Shown: positions 1 through 9,482, counted from the first letter of the stretch. The stretch is 64,000 bases of DNA from Metabacillus schmidteae (GCF_903166545.1 NZ_CAESCH010000001.1:1740001-1804000); one strand, 5' to 3'. Notes: generated by a model from the letters alone, not told the origin. Numbers and translations: made by a program.

Positions 1-169
1 TGGTGTAACAGATCCCTTTGGGTTTAATCATTTAAAACCTTTGCTCTTAGACAATAAAGATATTCCTTTATCGAATTTAAAAGAAAAAATTATTCAGTCT
101 ATGGATAGTACAGAATTTGCTTACCATGAAAGTGATGATCAGTGTTTTTTATTAATAGATTTGTTTTAA
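1..169 (+). CDS. C-terminal end of a PP2C/SpoIIE-type serine phosphatase (partial)
   Basis: The reading frame enters from the left edge and stops at a TAA at 167-169, giving about 55 residues. The tail starts GVTDPFG and ends with a short acidic segment followed by a hydrophobic strand (DDQCFLLIDLF). This resembles the last part of SpoIIE/RsbU-type PP2C phosphatases, where a 'DGVTE' turn and a late metal-binding 'DD' precede the final beta strand. Such enzymes dephosphorylate anti-sigma antagonists in stress or sporulation signalling. Only the last fifth or so is visible, so the family call is tentative. No terminator follows closely. Confidence 0.45.
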   Translation, partial: GVTDPFGFNHLKPLLLDNKDIPLSNLKEKIIQSMDSTEFAYHESDDQCFLLIDLF

Positions 170-462
170 GTAACATATGCTAGATGTGTTGCTTTGGTTT
201 GGTGGAGAAAAATTAGTCTAGAAACAAGGCAATCCATCTCAGGGTTTACTGACAAAAGTATTGAAGAGATTGCCTATGAGTTGGAAAGATAGACGTTGGC
301 TTTTTTTATTGAAAGTTTAATAGAATTTACGGAGATACCCTTTATAATTGTCGAAAGAACCGAAATAACCTTGTGCAGTTCATAGTATTGCTTAAAACCT
401 GGGTTGAAAAGTATTAGTCCAGGTTTTCTTATCTTCTTTCGGTAAAGATTAAGGAGGTCAAA
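170..462. other. Intergenic region with a possible AraC-type HTH scrap
   Basis: This 293-base gap has no intact gene. On the plus strand at about 248-291 a short frame reads SIEEIAYELER and then stops. It resembles the start of an AraC-type recognition helix (usually 'SIEEIAYELGF'), so it may be the remains of a lost regulator, but it is too short to be sure. A strong ribosome site for the next gene begins at about 450. Confidence 0.25.
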
Positions 463-1101
463 ATGAAGAAAGTGTTTGCACTTATAGGTGACTATTATCA
501 TCAGAAAGAGAACATCTCACTTTCACTTAATAAAACAATAAAAATGTTCCAAGAGGTAGAAGTAGAGTATATTAAGGCAGAACAATTAGAAGTAAAATTA
601 CTGGAACAGCCAGATGTTGTTGTCCTATACAAAGCGAATAAGCTAAACCCTATAGATGAAAATGTTGAATTCTGGATGGATGACAAACTTGAGGAGAAAG
701 TTTGTCAATATGTACAACAAGGTGGCGGTTGGTTTGTATGGCACTCGGGATTGTCATCATATGAATCTCTAGGAAAGTATTATGAAATGGTTCGAGGCAA
801 ATTTGATTTTCACCCCAGTGAGCACGAGCTTGTCAGTTATCAACCAACAGGTGAACCTGCGATCGTAAAAGACCATTTTGTGCTACTTGATGAACATTAT
901 TTTGTTACTTGTGATGAAGCCAACACAAACGTATTTCTAAGAGCAGTTTCACCTAAAGGAAACACTATTGCAGGTTGGACGCATGCCTATGGTGGTGGGC
1001 GTGTAGTATGCTTGACACCTGCACATACAAAAGAAGGCTTAATAAATATTGAAATGATGAACATACTCGCAAACTCTCTAAAATTACTAGGTTTATCGTG
1101 A
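463..1101 (+). CDS. ThuA-like domain protein
   Basis: This 212-residue protein has the layout of the ThuA (trehalose-utilization-like) family, a class-I glutamine-amidotransferase-like fold. It has an N-terminal strand with MKKVFALIGDYYH, a mid-region 'GGGWFVWHSG' turn (about residues 87-96) in place of the amidotransferase nucleophile elbow, and a C-terminal 'GGGRVVCLTPAH' segment (about 177-188). It has no signal peptide, so it is probably cytoplasmic. The start is an ATG 9 bases after a near-perfect AAGGAGG. ThuA-like proteins often sit in sugar catabolic loci, and members are linked to keto-sugar metabolism. The substrate here is unknown. Its position directly before the lyase and sulfatase genes suggests a role in the same pathway. 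Confidence 0.75.
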   Translation: MKKVFALIGDYYHQKENISLSLNKTIKMFQEVEVEYIKAEQLEVKLLEQPDVVVLYKANKLNPIDENVEFWMDDKLEEKVCQYVQQGGGWFVWHSGLSSYESLGKYYEMVRGKFDFHPSEHELVSYQPTGEPAIVKDHFVLLDEHYFVTCDEANTNVFLRAVSPKGNTIAGWTHAYGGGRVVCLTPAHTKEGLINIEMMNILANSLKLLGLS

Positions 1102-1381
1102 AAGTTATAGTAAAAAATGCTGAATAGGGAGAGAAGAAGTAAAAACTATTACATTGCCCTTTTTTGTAAGCGTTTAAAAAGTGGGAATCTATTTCTCCTG
1201 CAAGTAAGTTACAATAGCATGTTAAATAGAAGTCTTTTGACATGCTAACTTATGGGGAATCCGTTAATTTAAAAACCTCTTGAAACTAGAGAAGATGTTG
1301 CATAGGAAGGGTTTTTGAATGAGGTTTCTTTATTTTTTCATAAGGTAAAAATAATAAACCTAATTGAGAGGTGAATATCCT
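1102..1381. promoter_or_regulatory. Leader/intergenic region of the lyase gene, with a possible attenuator
   Basis: This 280-base stretch holds a cre-like site at 1165-1178 and a TTGACA box at 1237-1242 without a convincing -10 partner. It also contains a long-range pairing: AAACCTC at about 1273-1279 can pair with GAGGTTT at 1321-1327, followed by CTTTATTTTTT. Inside is a small CTCT/AGAG hairpin. The shape is that of a leader with an intrinsic terminator just before the ribosome site at 1366, but the stem is short and the loop long, so this is only a suggestion. Confidence 0.3.
1165..1178 (+). promoter_or_regulatory. cre-like site upstream of the heparinase-fold lyase gene
   Basis: TGTAAGCGTTTAAA matches the CcpA catabolite-responsive element consensus with one mismatch (A instead of C near the right end). 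It suggests repression by preferred sugars. Confidence 0.4.
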
Positions 1382-3214
1382 TTGTTCATTGAACGTAATA
1401 AGGTTATGAAGTCATTATCAGAAAGTAAATCCTCAACTCTGTTTTTCTCATCAAAGAAAGAACAAACACATTGGTTTGAATGTATAAAAGAAAAAACATC
1501 ATACAATTCAATATTAACAGAAATTAGAGAAGAAGCAGAAAGGTTGCTCCAAAACCCAATGAAGGAACTAACCTTTCAAGAATTTACGATCTTCAGAGAA
1601 ACAGGCTCGAGACTTGAATATGAAAAAAGCTACTTTGCCAAAAGAAGGCGCCTAAATACGTTTGCCCTCATGACTTTATTAGAACCAACCGAATCCGTTT
1701 ATTTGAGGGAATTACAAGAGACAATTTGGTCTATATGTAATGAGTACACCTGGTGTTTACCTGCACATTTGAAAAACAGTCCTGAGATGGACGGTGAACT
1801 TAAGGATACTTTTCTTCAAACTATAAAAAATCCGCGATATAGCATTGATCTTTTTGCTGCTGAGACTGCATTCGCACTTAGTGAAATAAGCCATATATTG
1901 GACCATGTTCTAGATCCGCTTATTCAAAAGAGAGTGAAGCAGGAAGTGTACCGAAGAGTCCTAGAACCATTTCAACATCAATCATTCGAATGGGAGAAAT
2001 CGACCCATAACTGGGCAGCAGTTTGTGCAGGTTCAATTGGAGCTGCTGCTCTGTATGTTGTAAATGATCATCACATGTTGTCTTCTATACTTGATAGAGT
2101 TCTTCAAGCTATGTCTTATTACTTAATAGGATTTAATGAAGATGGAGCATGCATGGAGGGATATGGATACTGGCAATATGGCTTTGGTTTTTATGTGTAT
2201 TTCTCCGACTTACTAAAGATAAATACATGCGGAGAAATCGATTTGTTTCAAATAGAAAAGGTCCATCAAATAGCTACCTTCCAACAGAAATGTTTTATTT
2301 ATAAAAATCAGGTTGTAAATTTCTCTGATTCGACAGAAAAAGGATCTGTCTTTTTAGGCTTAAGTCATTATTTAAAGGACGTTTTTCCGAAGCTTGAAGT
2401 CCCTGAAACAGAGCTTCGTGCAGCATATACTGATGATCATTGCAGCAGGTGGGCACCAGCATTTAGAAATTTAATTTGGTTTGATGAAAATAAATCAGGA
2501 AAACCTTGGGGAAATGCGACATACTACCTGAAAGATTCACAGTGGTTCATTTCAAGACATAATGAGTACGTTTTTGCCAGCAAAGGTGGTCATAATGATG
2601 AGCCGCATAATCATAATGATGTTGGACATTTTATACTGCAAGCTAAAGGGGAAACATTTTTAAAGGACTTAGGAAGTGGAATGTATTGTGAGGGATATTT
2701 TAATCAAGAGCGGTATACATTTTTATGTAATGGTTCACAAGGACATTCTGTACCAATCATAAATCATCAATTTCAGTCAGAGGGTGCATCATGTCATGCT
2801 TCTGCTATTCATTTTGTCACAAGTCAAGAAGATGATGTACTTGAAATGGATCTTGCCGGAGCATATGAAGTTGGAAACCTAGAAAGATTATCTAGGAAGT
2901 TTATATGGAAAAAGAAGAATATTCCTGAAATGATTTTGTCTGATACATATTCTTTCACAGAAAGACCAACATCAATTGTTGAGCGTTTTATTACACCAGT
3001 TATGAAGGTTACAGAAGAATCTGATGGTGTGGTGTTGGAGGGTACTGAAAAGATGAAGATACTTTTTGATCGGGATAAATTAGATTTGACCATTCAAAGG
3101 AACGAATTTCTTAACCACCTTGGAGAAAGGGAAGAGTTTTATCAATTAGATTTTGCAGTTAAAGAGCTAAGGGAAGTTACACGTTTAGATTTTCGATTTG
3201 TATTTGGGGACTGA
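1382..3214 (+). CDS. Heparinase II/III-fold polysaccharide or oligosaccharide lyase
   Basis: The protein (610 residues from the preferred TTG) has the two-part heparinase II/III architecture. An N-terminal alpha/alpha toroid carries the family signature NWAAVCAGSIGAAAL at about residues 209-223. A C-terminal beta-sandwich carries GGHNDEPHNHNDVGHF at about 402-417, containing the conserved His/Asp cluster. Such enzymes cleave uronic-acid-containing glycans by beta-elimination. I chose the TTG at 1382 because GAGAGGTG at 1366-1373 lies 8 bases upstream. An ATG at 1406 is an alternative. There is no signal peptide, so it should act in the cytoplasm on imported oligosaccharides. It is followed 94 bases later by a regulator gene. 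The exact glycan cannot be read from sequence. Confidence 0.8.
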   Translation: MFIERNKVMKSLSESKSSTLFFSSKKEQTHWFECIKEKTSYNSILTEIREEAERLLQNPMKELTFQEFTIFRETGSRLEYEKSYFAKRRRLNTFALMTLLEPTESVYLRELQETIWSICNEYTWCLPAHLKNSPEMDGELKDTFLQTIKNPRYSIDLFAAETAFALSEISHILDHVLDPLIQKRVKQEVYRRVLEPFQHQSFEWEKSTHNWAAVCAGSIGAAALYVVNDHHMLSSILDRVLQAMSYYLIGFNEDGACMEGYGYWQYGFGFYVYFSDLLKINTCGEIDLFQIEKVHQIATFQQKCFIYKNQVVNFSDSTEKGSVFLGLSHYLKDVFPKLEVPETELRAAYTDDHCSRWAPAFRNLIWFDENKSGKPWGNATYYLKDSQWFISRHNEYVFASKGGHNDEPHNHNDVGHFILQAKGETFLKDLGSGMYCEGYFNQERYTFLCNGSQGHSVPIINHQFQSEGASCHASAIHFVTSQEDDVLEMDLAGAYEVGNLERLSRKFIWKKKNIPEMILSDTYSFTERPTSIVERFITPVMKVTEESDGVVLEGTEKMKILFDRDKLDLTIQRNEFLNHLGEREEFYQLDFAVKELREVTRLDFRFVFGD

Positions 3215-3308
3215 ATGGTACAACGTTTCCTGAAGAGTTTCCATGCTTGACGTTCTCTTGAAAATTGATGAAAATGTTGTCATGAATTTAAGAAGTGAGG
3301 TATATGAA

Positions 3309-4538
3309 ATGCGAGCTCCAAAACCATATGACATAGAATATATAGCCAAACTTTTATTTGAATCGTTTAAGGTTCCAATCAAATTTATAGATTCAAAGGA
3401 TAAGGTTTTATATACCTTTACAAGTGTATCATCAATAAATCCCTTATATTCAACTGAGTATTTTACAGAATTAATAAATCAAAAATGTAAAAATTCTAAT
3501 ATCCCTTTTTTAGCAGGAAACCAATTTCTTGAAAATTTTATTATGATGTCGATGGAAACAGATGGAGAAGAAATAGGAAAGTTTATTATTGGCCCTTCAA
3601 TATCTCGTAAGCTACCTGAGGAGGTAATTGACGGACTATTACATGACTATTCAAAAATAACAGGAAAACAAGAGCTCATTTTTTATTATGAAAGCCTCCC
3701 GGTGATTCATAAGGAACAGCTACTTTTGATAAGTAAAATGTTATTTTTTCTACTGTATAACGAACGTTTGAATTCGAACGAAGTGAAATATCAACAACAA
3801 GAACTGAATATCGAAATACCGAAAAATCCTCCCGAATTGGAGGTCTCTAGACGTCGGGAAGAGCAATCCTTTCATCCTCCTGAGTTCTACGAAATAGAAA
3901 TGCTTCAATGTATTAGAGAAGGGCGAAAGGAAGATTTGGTGAGCATCCTAGGTAAGAGAAAATTAGGAGAAGCAGGGATATTAGCAAAAAAAAGTTATGT
4001 AAGAAGTCAAAAGAATTTGGCGATTTGTGGAATAACCTTGGCTACCAGAGCAGCAATAGAAGGCGGGTTGGAATGGGATTTTGCAAGAACGTTAAGTGAT
4101 GTCTATATACAGAATATTGAAGATGCGATAGATGTGAATAGTGTAAATAACGTACGGGACGAATCATTCTTTGACTTGGCAGAACGTGTTCAGAAGAGCA
4201 ATCAAGCAAAGTATTCAGAAATGATCAATCAATCTTTTCGATATATTTACAAGCATTTATATGACAATATTAGCATTACACAGATAGCAGATTTTGTTGG
4301 GGTAAGTCCAGTCCATTTATCTTCACAATTTAAAAAGGAGGTTGGACAAACGTTAAAAAATTATATCCAACAGGAAAAGATTGAAGAAGCTAAGAAATTA
4401 ATAATATTGACGGACACATCGTTTTTAAATATTAGTGTTTTGTTAAACTTTAATGATCAAAGTTATTTCACTAAGGTATTTCGAAAGGTAACAGGCCTCA
4501 CCCCCAAACAATATAAAGATAGAGGAAATTTAATTTAA
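3309..4538 (+). CDS. AraC-family transcription regulator, long N-terminal sensor (paralogue of the gene at 19.9 kb)
   Basis: This 409-residue regulator has an uncharacterised N-terminal sensor of about 300 residues and a C-terminal pair of AraC helix-turn-helix motifs (about residues 310-405: ISITQIADFVGVSPVHLS, then YFTKVFRKVTGLTPKQYK). I place the start at the ATG at 3309, preceded by GTGAGG at 3295-3300; an in-frame ATG farther upstream lacks this. The protein is closely similar in length and pattern to the minus-strand regulator at 19939-21171. Both begin with '..IyESF.vPv.yID', and both share a 'ATRAA.[ED]GGL' block. No transmembrane segment is evident. The gene lies between the lyase and a sugar symporter, so it is probably their local activator. 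The inducer is unknown. Confidence 0.8.
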   Translation: MRAPKPYDIEYIAKLLFESFKVPIKFIDSKDKVLYTFTSVSSINPLYSTEYFTELINQKCKNSNIPFLAGNQFLENFIMMSMETDGEEIGKFIIGPSISRKLPEEVIDGLLHDYSKITGKQELIFYYESLPVIHKEQLLLISKMLFFLLYNERLNSNEVKYQQQELNIEIPKNPPELEVSRRREEQSFHPPEFYEIEMLQCIREGRKEDLVSILGKRKLGEAGILAKKSYVRSQKNLAICGITLATRAAIEGGLEWDFARTLSDVYIQNIEDAIDVNSVNNVRDESFFDLAERVQKSNQAKYSEMINQSFRYIYKHLYDNISITQIADFVGVSPVHLSSQFKKEVGQTLKNYIQQEKIEEAKKLIILTDTSFLNISVLLNFNDQSYFTKVFRKVTGLTPKQYKDRGNLI

Positions 4539-4551
4539 TTTCGTATCAAAT

Positions 4552-4585
4552 GACCTTTTCTAATCCTGTTTAGAAGGGTCTTTTT
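4552..4585 (+). terminator. Terminator after the AraC regulator
   Basis: An imperfect hairpin (GACC-TTTCTAA paired with TTAGAA-GGGTC) is followed by TTTTTG. Confidence 0.55.
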
Positions 4586-4623
4586 GTTACTAAATTAGGA
4601 TATTATGAAATTATAATAAAAAA

Positions 4624-4675
4624 CACCAAAAATAATAAAAAAGTACCAAACGAAAGGAAAGAAAAGATTTAAACT
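4624..4675 (+). promoter_or_regulatory. Promoter of the first GPH symporter with putative AraC half-sites
   Basis: CACCAAA at 4624 and TACCAAA at 4644 form a direct repeat with a 20-bp period, as is usual for AraC-family operators. A weak -10 (TAAACT, 4670-4675) begins 26 bases after the second half-site. The same TACCAAA-to--10 distance occurs before the GH3 gene (21256 and 21282). Confidence 0.4.
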
Positions 4676-4683
4676 TCATTTAA

Positions 4684-4697
4684 TGAAAACGCTTAAA
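4684..4697 (+). promoter_or_regulatory. cre-like site before the first GPH symporter
   Basis: TGAAAACGCTTAAA matches the CcpA cre consensus with one mismatch. It lies just downstream of the proposed -10, where CcpA binding would block transcription. Confidence 0.45.
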
Positions 4698-4751
4698 GAT
4701 TTTAGGGCATAAGAGTTTTCGTAAATTTTCTTACCTTAAGGGGGTACAAAG

Positions 4752-6143
4752 ATGAGCATGCAACACGCAACAGTCCAAGACCAATCAATGAATCTTAAGC
4801 CACAAAAAGCAGGATTAAAAATGTCAATTCAATATGCTATTGGTAACTTTGGTTTAAATCTTTTCTTTATGGTGATTTCATCATACTTACTTTATTTCTA
4901 CACAGATGTATTTGGGATATCAGCAGCAGCGGCAGGAACATTATTTTTAATTACAAGATTAATTGATGGGATTACGGATGTTACTGCAGGAATCATTGTA
5001 GATGTGACAAACAGCAGGTGGGGTAAATTCAGACCATATATATTATTTGGAGCAGTCCCTTTGGCTATTTCAGGTGTATTATGTTTTACAGTACCAAATT
5101 TTAGTGACACAGGTATGCTTGTTTACGCTTATGCAACATATATATTTTTTGGGTTAATGTATACAGTTGTTAATATTCCATACAGCTCTATGATGACTGT
5201 TATTACACAGGATTATCAAGAAAGATCCACTCTATCATCTATTAAAGTTGTTTTTGGAACCGTTGCTACACTCATCGCAACAAGTGCTACTTTACCATTT
5301 GTTAAGTCCTTTTCATCAGAAAGTACTGGTTTTTTAGTCGTATCCGGAATTTTTGGAATTGTAACGATTATTACGTTGATCATCACATTTTTTGGAACAA
5401 AAGGCATTGAGAGAAATGAACAGGTAAAGAATTCTGCCAATAAAGAAAAGTATACATTTGCAGCAAAAGCAAAGGTGATTGGATCAAATTTTCCTTTATT
5501 GATTATCTTGATTTTTATTGTCACAAATACCATTTCATTTACGATTCAAAATGGAGCAATGCTATTTTTCTTTAAGTATAACTATGGAAATGTTGGCATG
5601 TTTGCGATTTATTCACTAGTAACACTTGCGATCACATCAATGTTTGTAATCATTAGTCCATTATTTGTTAAGTGGATGGGAAAAAGGAACTTAGCGATAG
5701 TAAGTCAAATCATCACTTCTTTAGGGATGTTAGGTCTATATTTCTATCATTCAAGCAATCTTTCAATCTTCTTATTTGGTGGGATCGCCGCTGTAGGTAT
5801 GGGACTATCTAGGCCGTTATTATGGGCAATGGTTCCTGATACGGTTGAATATGGGGAATGGAAAACAGGACTCAGAGCTGAAGGGTTAATTTATTCTGCT
5901 TTTATCTTTACTCAAAAGGTAGGAATGGCGATTGGTGGTGCATTATCGGGAATTATCTTAGCTTCAACAGGTTATATTGCAAACGCTACCCAGACTCCTG
6001 AAGCACTTCATGGTATTTTATTCTCAGTCACGATCGTACCTGTCATTGCATCAGTCATCGGTATTATTGCTATGATCTTTCACAATTTAGACAGCGATAA
6101 GTATGCGAGCATTGTAGCAGAAATTAAAGCACGAAAAATTTAA
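4752..6143 (+). CDS. GPH-family sugar:cation symporter (MFS)
   Basis: This 463-residue integral membrane protein has about 12 hydrophobic helices and the GPH (glycoside-pentoside-hexuronide:cation symporter) hallmarks: an N-terminal YxxGNFGLN motif, LITRLIDGITDVTAGIIVDxT with RWGKFRPY in the first cytoplasmic loop (about residues 73-100), and DTVEYGEWKTGLRAEG late in the protein (about 362-377). It probably brings a glycoside or uronate-containing oligosaccharide into the cell by cation symport. The start is an ATG after AGGGGG. It is followed 23 bases later by a sulfatase gene, so transport and desulfation are co-expressed. It is paralogous to the symporter at 10727. The substrate is inferred only from context. 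Confidence 0.88.
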   Translation: MSMQHATVQDQSMNLKPQKAGLKMSIQYAIGNFGLNLFFMVISSYLLYFYTDVFGISAAAAGTLFLITRLIDGITDVTAGIIVDVTNSRWGKFRPYILFGAVPLAISGVLCFTVPNFSDTGMLVYAYATYIFFGLMYTVVNIPYSSMMTVITQDYQERSTLSSIKVVFGTVATLIATSATLPFVKSFSSESTGFLVVSGIFGIVTIITLIITFFGTKGIERNEQVKNSANKEKYTFAAKAKVIGSNFPLLIILIFIVTNTISFTIQNGAMLFFFKYNYGNVGMFAIYSLVTLAITSMFVIISPLFVKWMGKRNLAIVSQIITSLGMLGLYFYHSSNLSIFLFGGIAAVGMGLSRPLLWAMVPDTVEYGEWKTGLRAEGLIYSAFIFTQKVGMAIGGALSGIILASTGYIANATQTPEALHGILFSVTIVPVIASVIGIIAMIFHNLDSDKYASIVAEIKARKI

Positions 6144-6166
6144 TTTTTTGGAGGTTTAGGTTTATT

Positions 6167-7645
6167 ATGACTCAAAAGCAACCACATATCATTATTTTCA
6201 ACCCAGATCAATGGAGAAGCGATGTCATGGGACATTTAGGAAATCAAGCAGCTGTTACTCCGAATCTTGATGCCTTAGTAGAAAAGGAGGGCGTATCTTT
6301 TGCGAACGCTTACTGCCAGAACCCTGTCTGCACACCAAGTCGCTGTTCGTTTATGAGCGGATGGTATCCGCATGTAAAAGGGAACAGAACAATTTTCCAT
6401 ATGATGCAGACGGAAGATCCTGTTCTATTGCGCACACTCAAACAAAACGGTTACCATGTTTGGTGGGGAGGAAAAAATGACTTAATCCCACAAAATGCAG
6501 ACTTTTCGGAATACTGTGACGAAAAATTTGTACCTGATCAAACGATGAAACTGACTTCTGCTACGTTAAATGATAATTGGCGTGGAGAACCGGATTCTCC
6601 TGATTATTATTCATTTTATGGAGGGAAACTTGAGGAAGGTCATGGCTTACAAGGTTTTGCAGATTATGATTGGGGGTATATACACGGAGCGATTGATCGG
6701 ATTAAAAATGCTCCAGAAGATAAACCATTGTGTATTTACCTGCCACTAATGTATCCGCATCCACCTTATGTTGTGGAAGAACCATGGTTTAGTATGATTG
6801 ATCGTAACAAACTTCCTGAAAGAGTGAAGCCACCTGAAAATTTTGAAGGGAAACCTTGTATGTTAAAGGGTATAGCTGACATTCAAAATATGGAATCCTG
6901 GCCTGAAGAAAAATGGGATGAACTAAGAGCAACGTACTACGGCATGTGTGCAAGAGTAGATCATCAGTTTGGGATGATTATGGATGCTTTAAAAGAAGCA
7001 GGTATATATGATGACACAGCCATATTTTTCTTTTCGGATCATGGTGACTATACAGGGGATTTTAATATAGTAGAAAAAAATCAAAACACATTTGAGGATA
7101 GTTTAAGTGGGGTACCATTTATCGTAAAATTACCTTCATCTCATAAGGTAGAACCAGGTGTAAGAGATGCACTAGTTGAATTAATAGATTTTCCAGCAAC
7201 AGTAGAAGATCTGGTAGGGATTCAACCAGAGCACACTCATTTTGGACAATCACTCATTCCTTTAATAGCTGGTGAAGTAAATGAACATCGAGATGCAGTA
7301 TTCTGTCAAGGTGGAAGATTACACGGAGAAACCCATTGTATGGAACTAGAAGCCACTGATCAACAACAACCTGGAGCTCTTTACTATCCAAGGTTGAAAA
7401 TGCAGCGTAGTGAAGGACCGGAACACACGAAAGCAATCATGGTACGAACAAAGGACTATAAGTATGTTAAACGATTATATGAACAGGATGAGTTCTATGA
7501 TCTAAAAGAAGATCCAAATGAAGTAGAAAACCGGATCAATGAGCAAAAGTATACTGATATTATATCTGCATTAAAAGAGAGGCTTTTAACTTTTTATGTA
7601 GAAACATCAGATGTAGTTCGTCATCAACCGGATGTTAGGTTTTAA
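6167..7645 (+). CDS. Formylglycine-dependent sulfatase 1
   Basis: This 492-residue protein has the alkaline-phosphatase-like sulfatase fold. The activation motif CTPSR is at residues 55-59, so Cys55 would be converted to formylglycine. An N-terminal Asp (NPDQWR, D14) and the later FFFSDHGDYTGD (about 288-299) supply calcium ligands, and KxxR/H elements lie nearby. It has no signal peptide, so it should work in the cytoplasm and depend on the FGE encoded at 13831. The start is an ATG after TTGGAGG. It is distant from the two other sulfatases here, which resemble each other, so it probably removes a sulfate at a different position. It is the last gene before the IS element. Confidence 0.88.
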   Translation: MTQKQPHIIIFNPDQWRSDVMGHLGNQAAVTPNLDALVEKEGVSFANAYCQNPVCTPSRCSFMSGWYPHVKGNRTIFHMMQTEDPVLLRTLKQNGYHVWWGGKNDLIPQNADFSEYCDEKFVPDQTMKLTSATLNDNWRGEPDSPDYYSFYGGKLEEGHGLQGFADYDWGYIHGAIDRIKNAPEDKPLCIYLPLMYPHPPYVVEEPWFSMIDRNKLPERVKPPENFEGKPCMLKGIADIQNMESWPEEKWDELRATYYGMCARVDHQFGMIMDALKEAGIYDDTAIFFFSDHGDYTGDFNIVEKNQNTFEDSLSGVPFIVKLPSSHKVEPGVRDALVELIDFPATVEDLVGIQPEHTHFGQSLIPLIAGEVNEHRDAVFCQGGRLHGETHCMELEATDQQQPGALYYPRLKMQRSEGPEHTKAIMVRTKDYKYVKRLYEQDEFYDLKEDPNEVENRINEQKYTDIISALKERLLTFYVETSDVVRHQPDVRF

Positions 7646-7722
7646 TAGAGAACCTTATTGGTATGAATAAGAAATAAATAAGATAGTTAAAGAGGCTGGG
7701 ACAAAACCCACTCTGAAATGAA

Positions 7723-7765
7723 AAAGCCGGTGAAATTTTACGACGAGTAAAATTTCACCGGCTTT
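7723..7765 (+). terminator. Left-end hairpin/terminator inside the IS
   Basis: A perfect 18-bp stem (AAAGCCGGTGAAATTTTA with its complement) and a 7-base loop are followed by GATTTTTTT. It should stop transcription entering from the sulfatase side and shield the transposase gene. Confidence 0.7.
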
Positions 7766-7845
7766 GATTTTTTTGAATAAAAATAAGGACCACTTCTGAT
7801 AAAATAAAGTTACCACACAAAATTTCATCCGAAAGAAGGGTCCTT

Positions 7846-9414
7846 ATGTTTAGAAATTATACCATGAATCAATTAGTTCTGCCTTTAGATTTAGAAGTAA
7901 AATTACAAAAAAATGATATCGCCTTCCATGTCCATCATTTAGTTGAAAGTATTCCTCATGAAGCGTTCGAACCATTTCTTCGAAATGAGGGTTGCCCTGC
8001 CTATCATCCACGCATGATGCTAAAAATTATCTTATGCGCCTACTCACAATCTGTTTTTTCAGGACGTAAAATTGAATCCCTATTAAAAGACAGTATCCGT
8101 ATGATGTGGTTAGCTCAAGGATATGAACCCAGCTACCGTACAATCAACCGATTCCGTGTTCAACCAGAAGTGAAAGAATTAATTCGCCAGTGTTTCGTCC
8201 AATTCCGTTGTCAATTAATTGAAGAAAAACTTATCGATCAAGAAGCGATTTTTATCGATGGTACAAAGATTGAAGCGAATGCGAATAAATTTACGTTTGT
8301 CTGGAAGAAATCGGTTGAGAAATATCATCAAAGTTTAATTGAAAAGTCAAACCAGCTACACCATGAGCTACTTGAGAACGAAATCATACCTGAAATTGAA
8401 CGTGAAAGCGATGAACAGTTATCATTAGAAGAGCTCACTGAAGTTGTTCAAAAAGTGGACGATGTCGTAACCGCATATGATAAACAAATTGAAGCATCGT
8501 CAGACGTTACAGAACGAAAAGCTTTAAGAAATGATCGTAAATACCCAAAACAAATCCGTAAACAGTTGATTGATTTTGTCATGAGAAAAAAGAAATACCA
8601 ACAAGACCTTGAAATCCTTGGTGCGCGGAATAGCTATTCTAAAACAGATCCAGAAGCAACATTTATGCGAATGAAAGACGATTATATGAAAAATGGACAA
8701 TTGAAGGCAGGTTATAATGTACAAATCGCCACGGAAGGTCAATACTCGCTTGCCTATAGTTTATTTTCTAACCCAACAGATACGCATACGTTAATTCCAT
8801 TTCTAGATGAGATTGAGCAGCATTATTTCGAGTTGCCAAAACACCTTGTCGCAGATGCAGGTTATGGTAGTGAACAAAACTATAATGATATCCTTTTGAA
8901 CAGAAAACGAGAAGCACTTATTACGTATAATATGTATTTGAAAGAACAAAAGAAAAAGCACAAACAAAACAAATTTAATCCCGACAACTGGCAGTATGAT
9001 GAGGAAACAGATACATATACATGCCCTAATCAGAAACGCCTTGAATTTCAATATCATTCTGTCCGTAATAACCGTACAGGCTTCAAACGGAATTATAAAA
9101 TCTATGAATCTGAGGACTGTACAGGATGCCCATTCCGTTCATCATGTACAAAAGCAAAAGAAGGTAACAATCGAAAAATAATGGTGAATGAAAAATGGGA
9201 ACAGCAAAAAGAATATGTAAGAGTGAAGCTTTCAGAAGAAGAAACGAGTGCCATCTATCGAAAACGTAAAATCGATGTGGAACCAGTTTTTGGATTCTTG
9301 AAGGCCAATTTGCGTTTCACTCGATTTTCGGTACGAGGAAAACCGAAGGTTGAAAACGAAATGGGACTCGCGTTAATGGCAGTGAATTTAAGAAAATTCA
9401 CTGCCAACAACTAA
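7846..9414 (+). CDS. IS1182-family transposase
   Basis: This 522-residue DDE transposase appears full length. The catalytic residues fit D138 (FIDGTKIEANAN), D337 (VADAGYG) and E479 (DVEPVFG). A cysteine cluster, C393 with CxxC and a later Cys (about 425, 428, 434), suggests a small zinc-binding insert. The N-terminal MNQLVLPLDLE segment is characteristic of the family and also recurs in the decayed copy at about 55.5-56 kb. An ATG at 7846 follows GAAAGAAGGG; an internal ATG at residue 7 is an alternative. No frameshift or stop interrupts it, so the element may still be active. Confidence 0.92.
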   Translation: MFRNYTMNQLVLPLDLEVKLQKNDIAFHVHHLVESIPHEAFEPFLRNEGCPAYHPRMMLKIILCAYSQSVFSGRKIESLLKDSIRMMWLAQGYEPSYRTINRFRVQPEVKELIRQCFVQFRCQLIEEKLIDQEAIFIDGTKIEANANKFTFVWKKSVEKYHQSLIEKSNQLHHELLENEIIPEIERESDEQLSLEELTEVVQKVDDVVTAYDKQIEASSDVTERKALRNDRKYPKQIRKQLIDFVMRKKKYQQDLEILGARNSYSKTDPEATFMRMKDDYMKNGQLKAGYNVQIATEGQYSLAYSLFSNPTDTHTLIPFLDEIEQHYFELPKHLVADAGYGSEQNYNDILLNRKREALITYNMYLKEQKKKHKQNKFNPDNWQYDEETDTYTCPNQKRLEFQYHSVRNNRTGFKRNYKIYESEDCTGCPFRSSCTKAKEGNNRKIMVNEKWEQQKEYVRVKLSEEETSAIYRKRKIDVEPVFGFLKANLRFTRFSVRGKPKVENEMGLALMAVNLRKFTANN

Positions 9415-9442
9415 GGTAATAGAAGAATTTTCCTCATAAATA

Positions 9443-9482
9443 GAGAAAGGTGAATTTGAGTATCCTCAAATTCACCTTTCTC
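9443..9482 (+). terminator. Right-end hairpin inside the IS
   Basis: A perfect 18-bp stem with a 4-base loop lies between the transposase stop codon and the right inverted repeat. It probably ends the transposase message. The tract after it is not T-rich. Confidence 0.6.

Noticed and set aside
248..291. AraC helix-turn-helix fragment
   Set aside because: SIEEIAYELER looks like part of an AraC domain, but only about 11 residues match before a stop, and nothing else of such a protein can be found on either side. Not called as a pseudogene.
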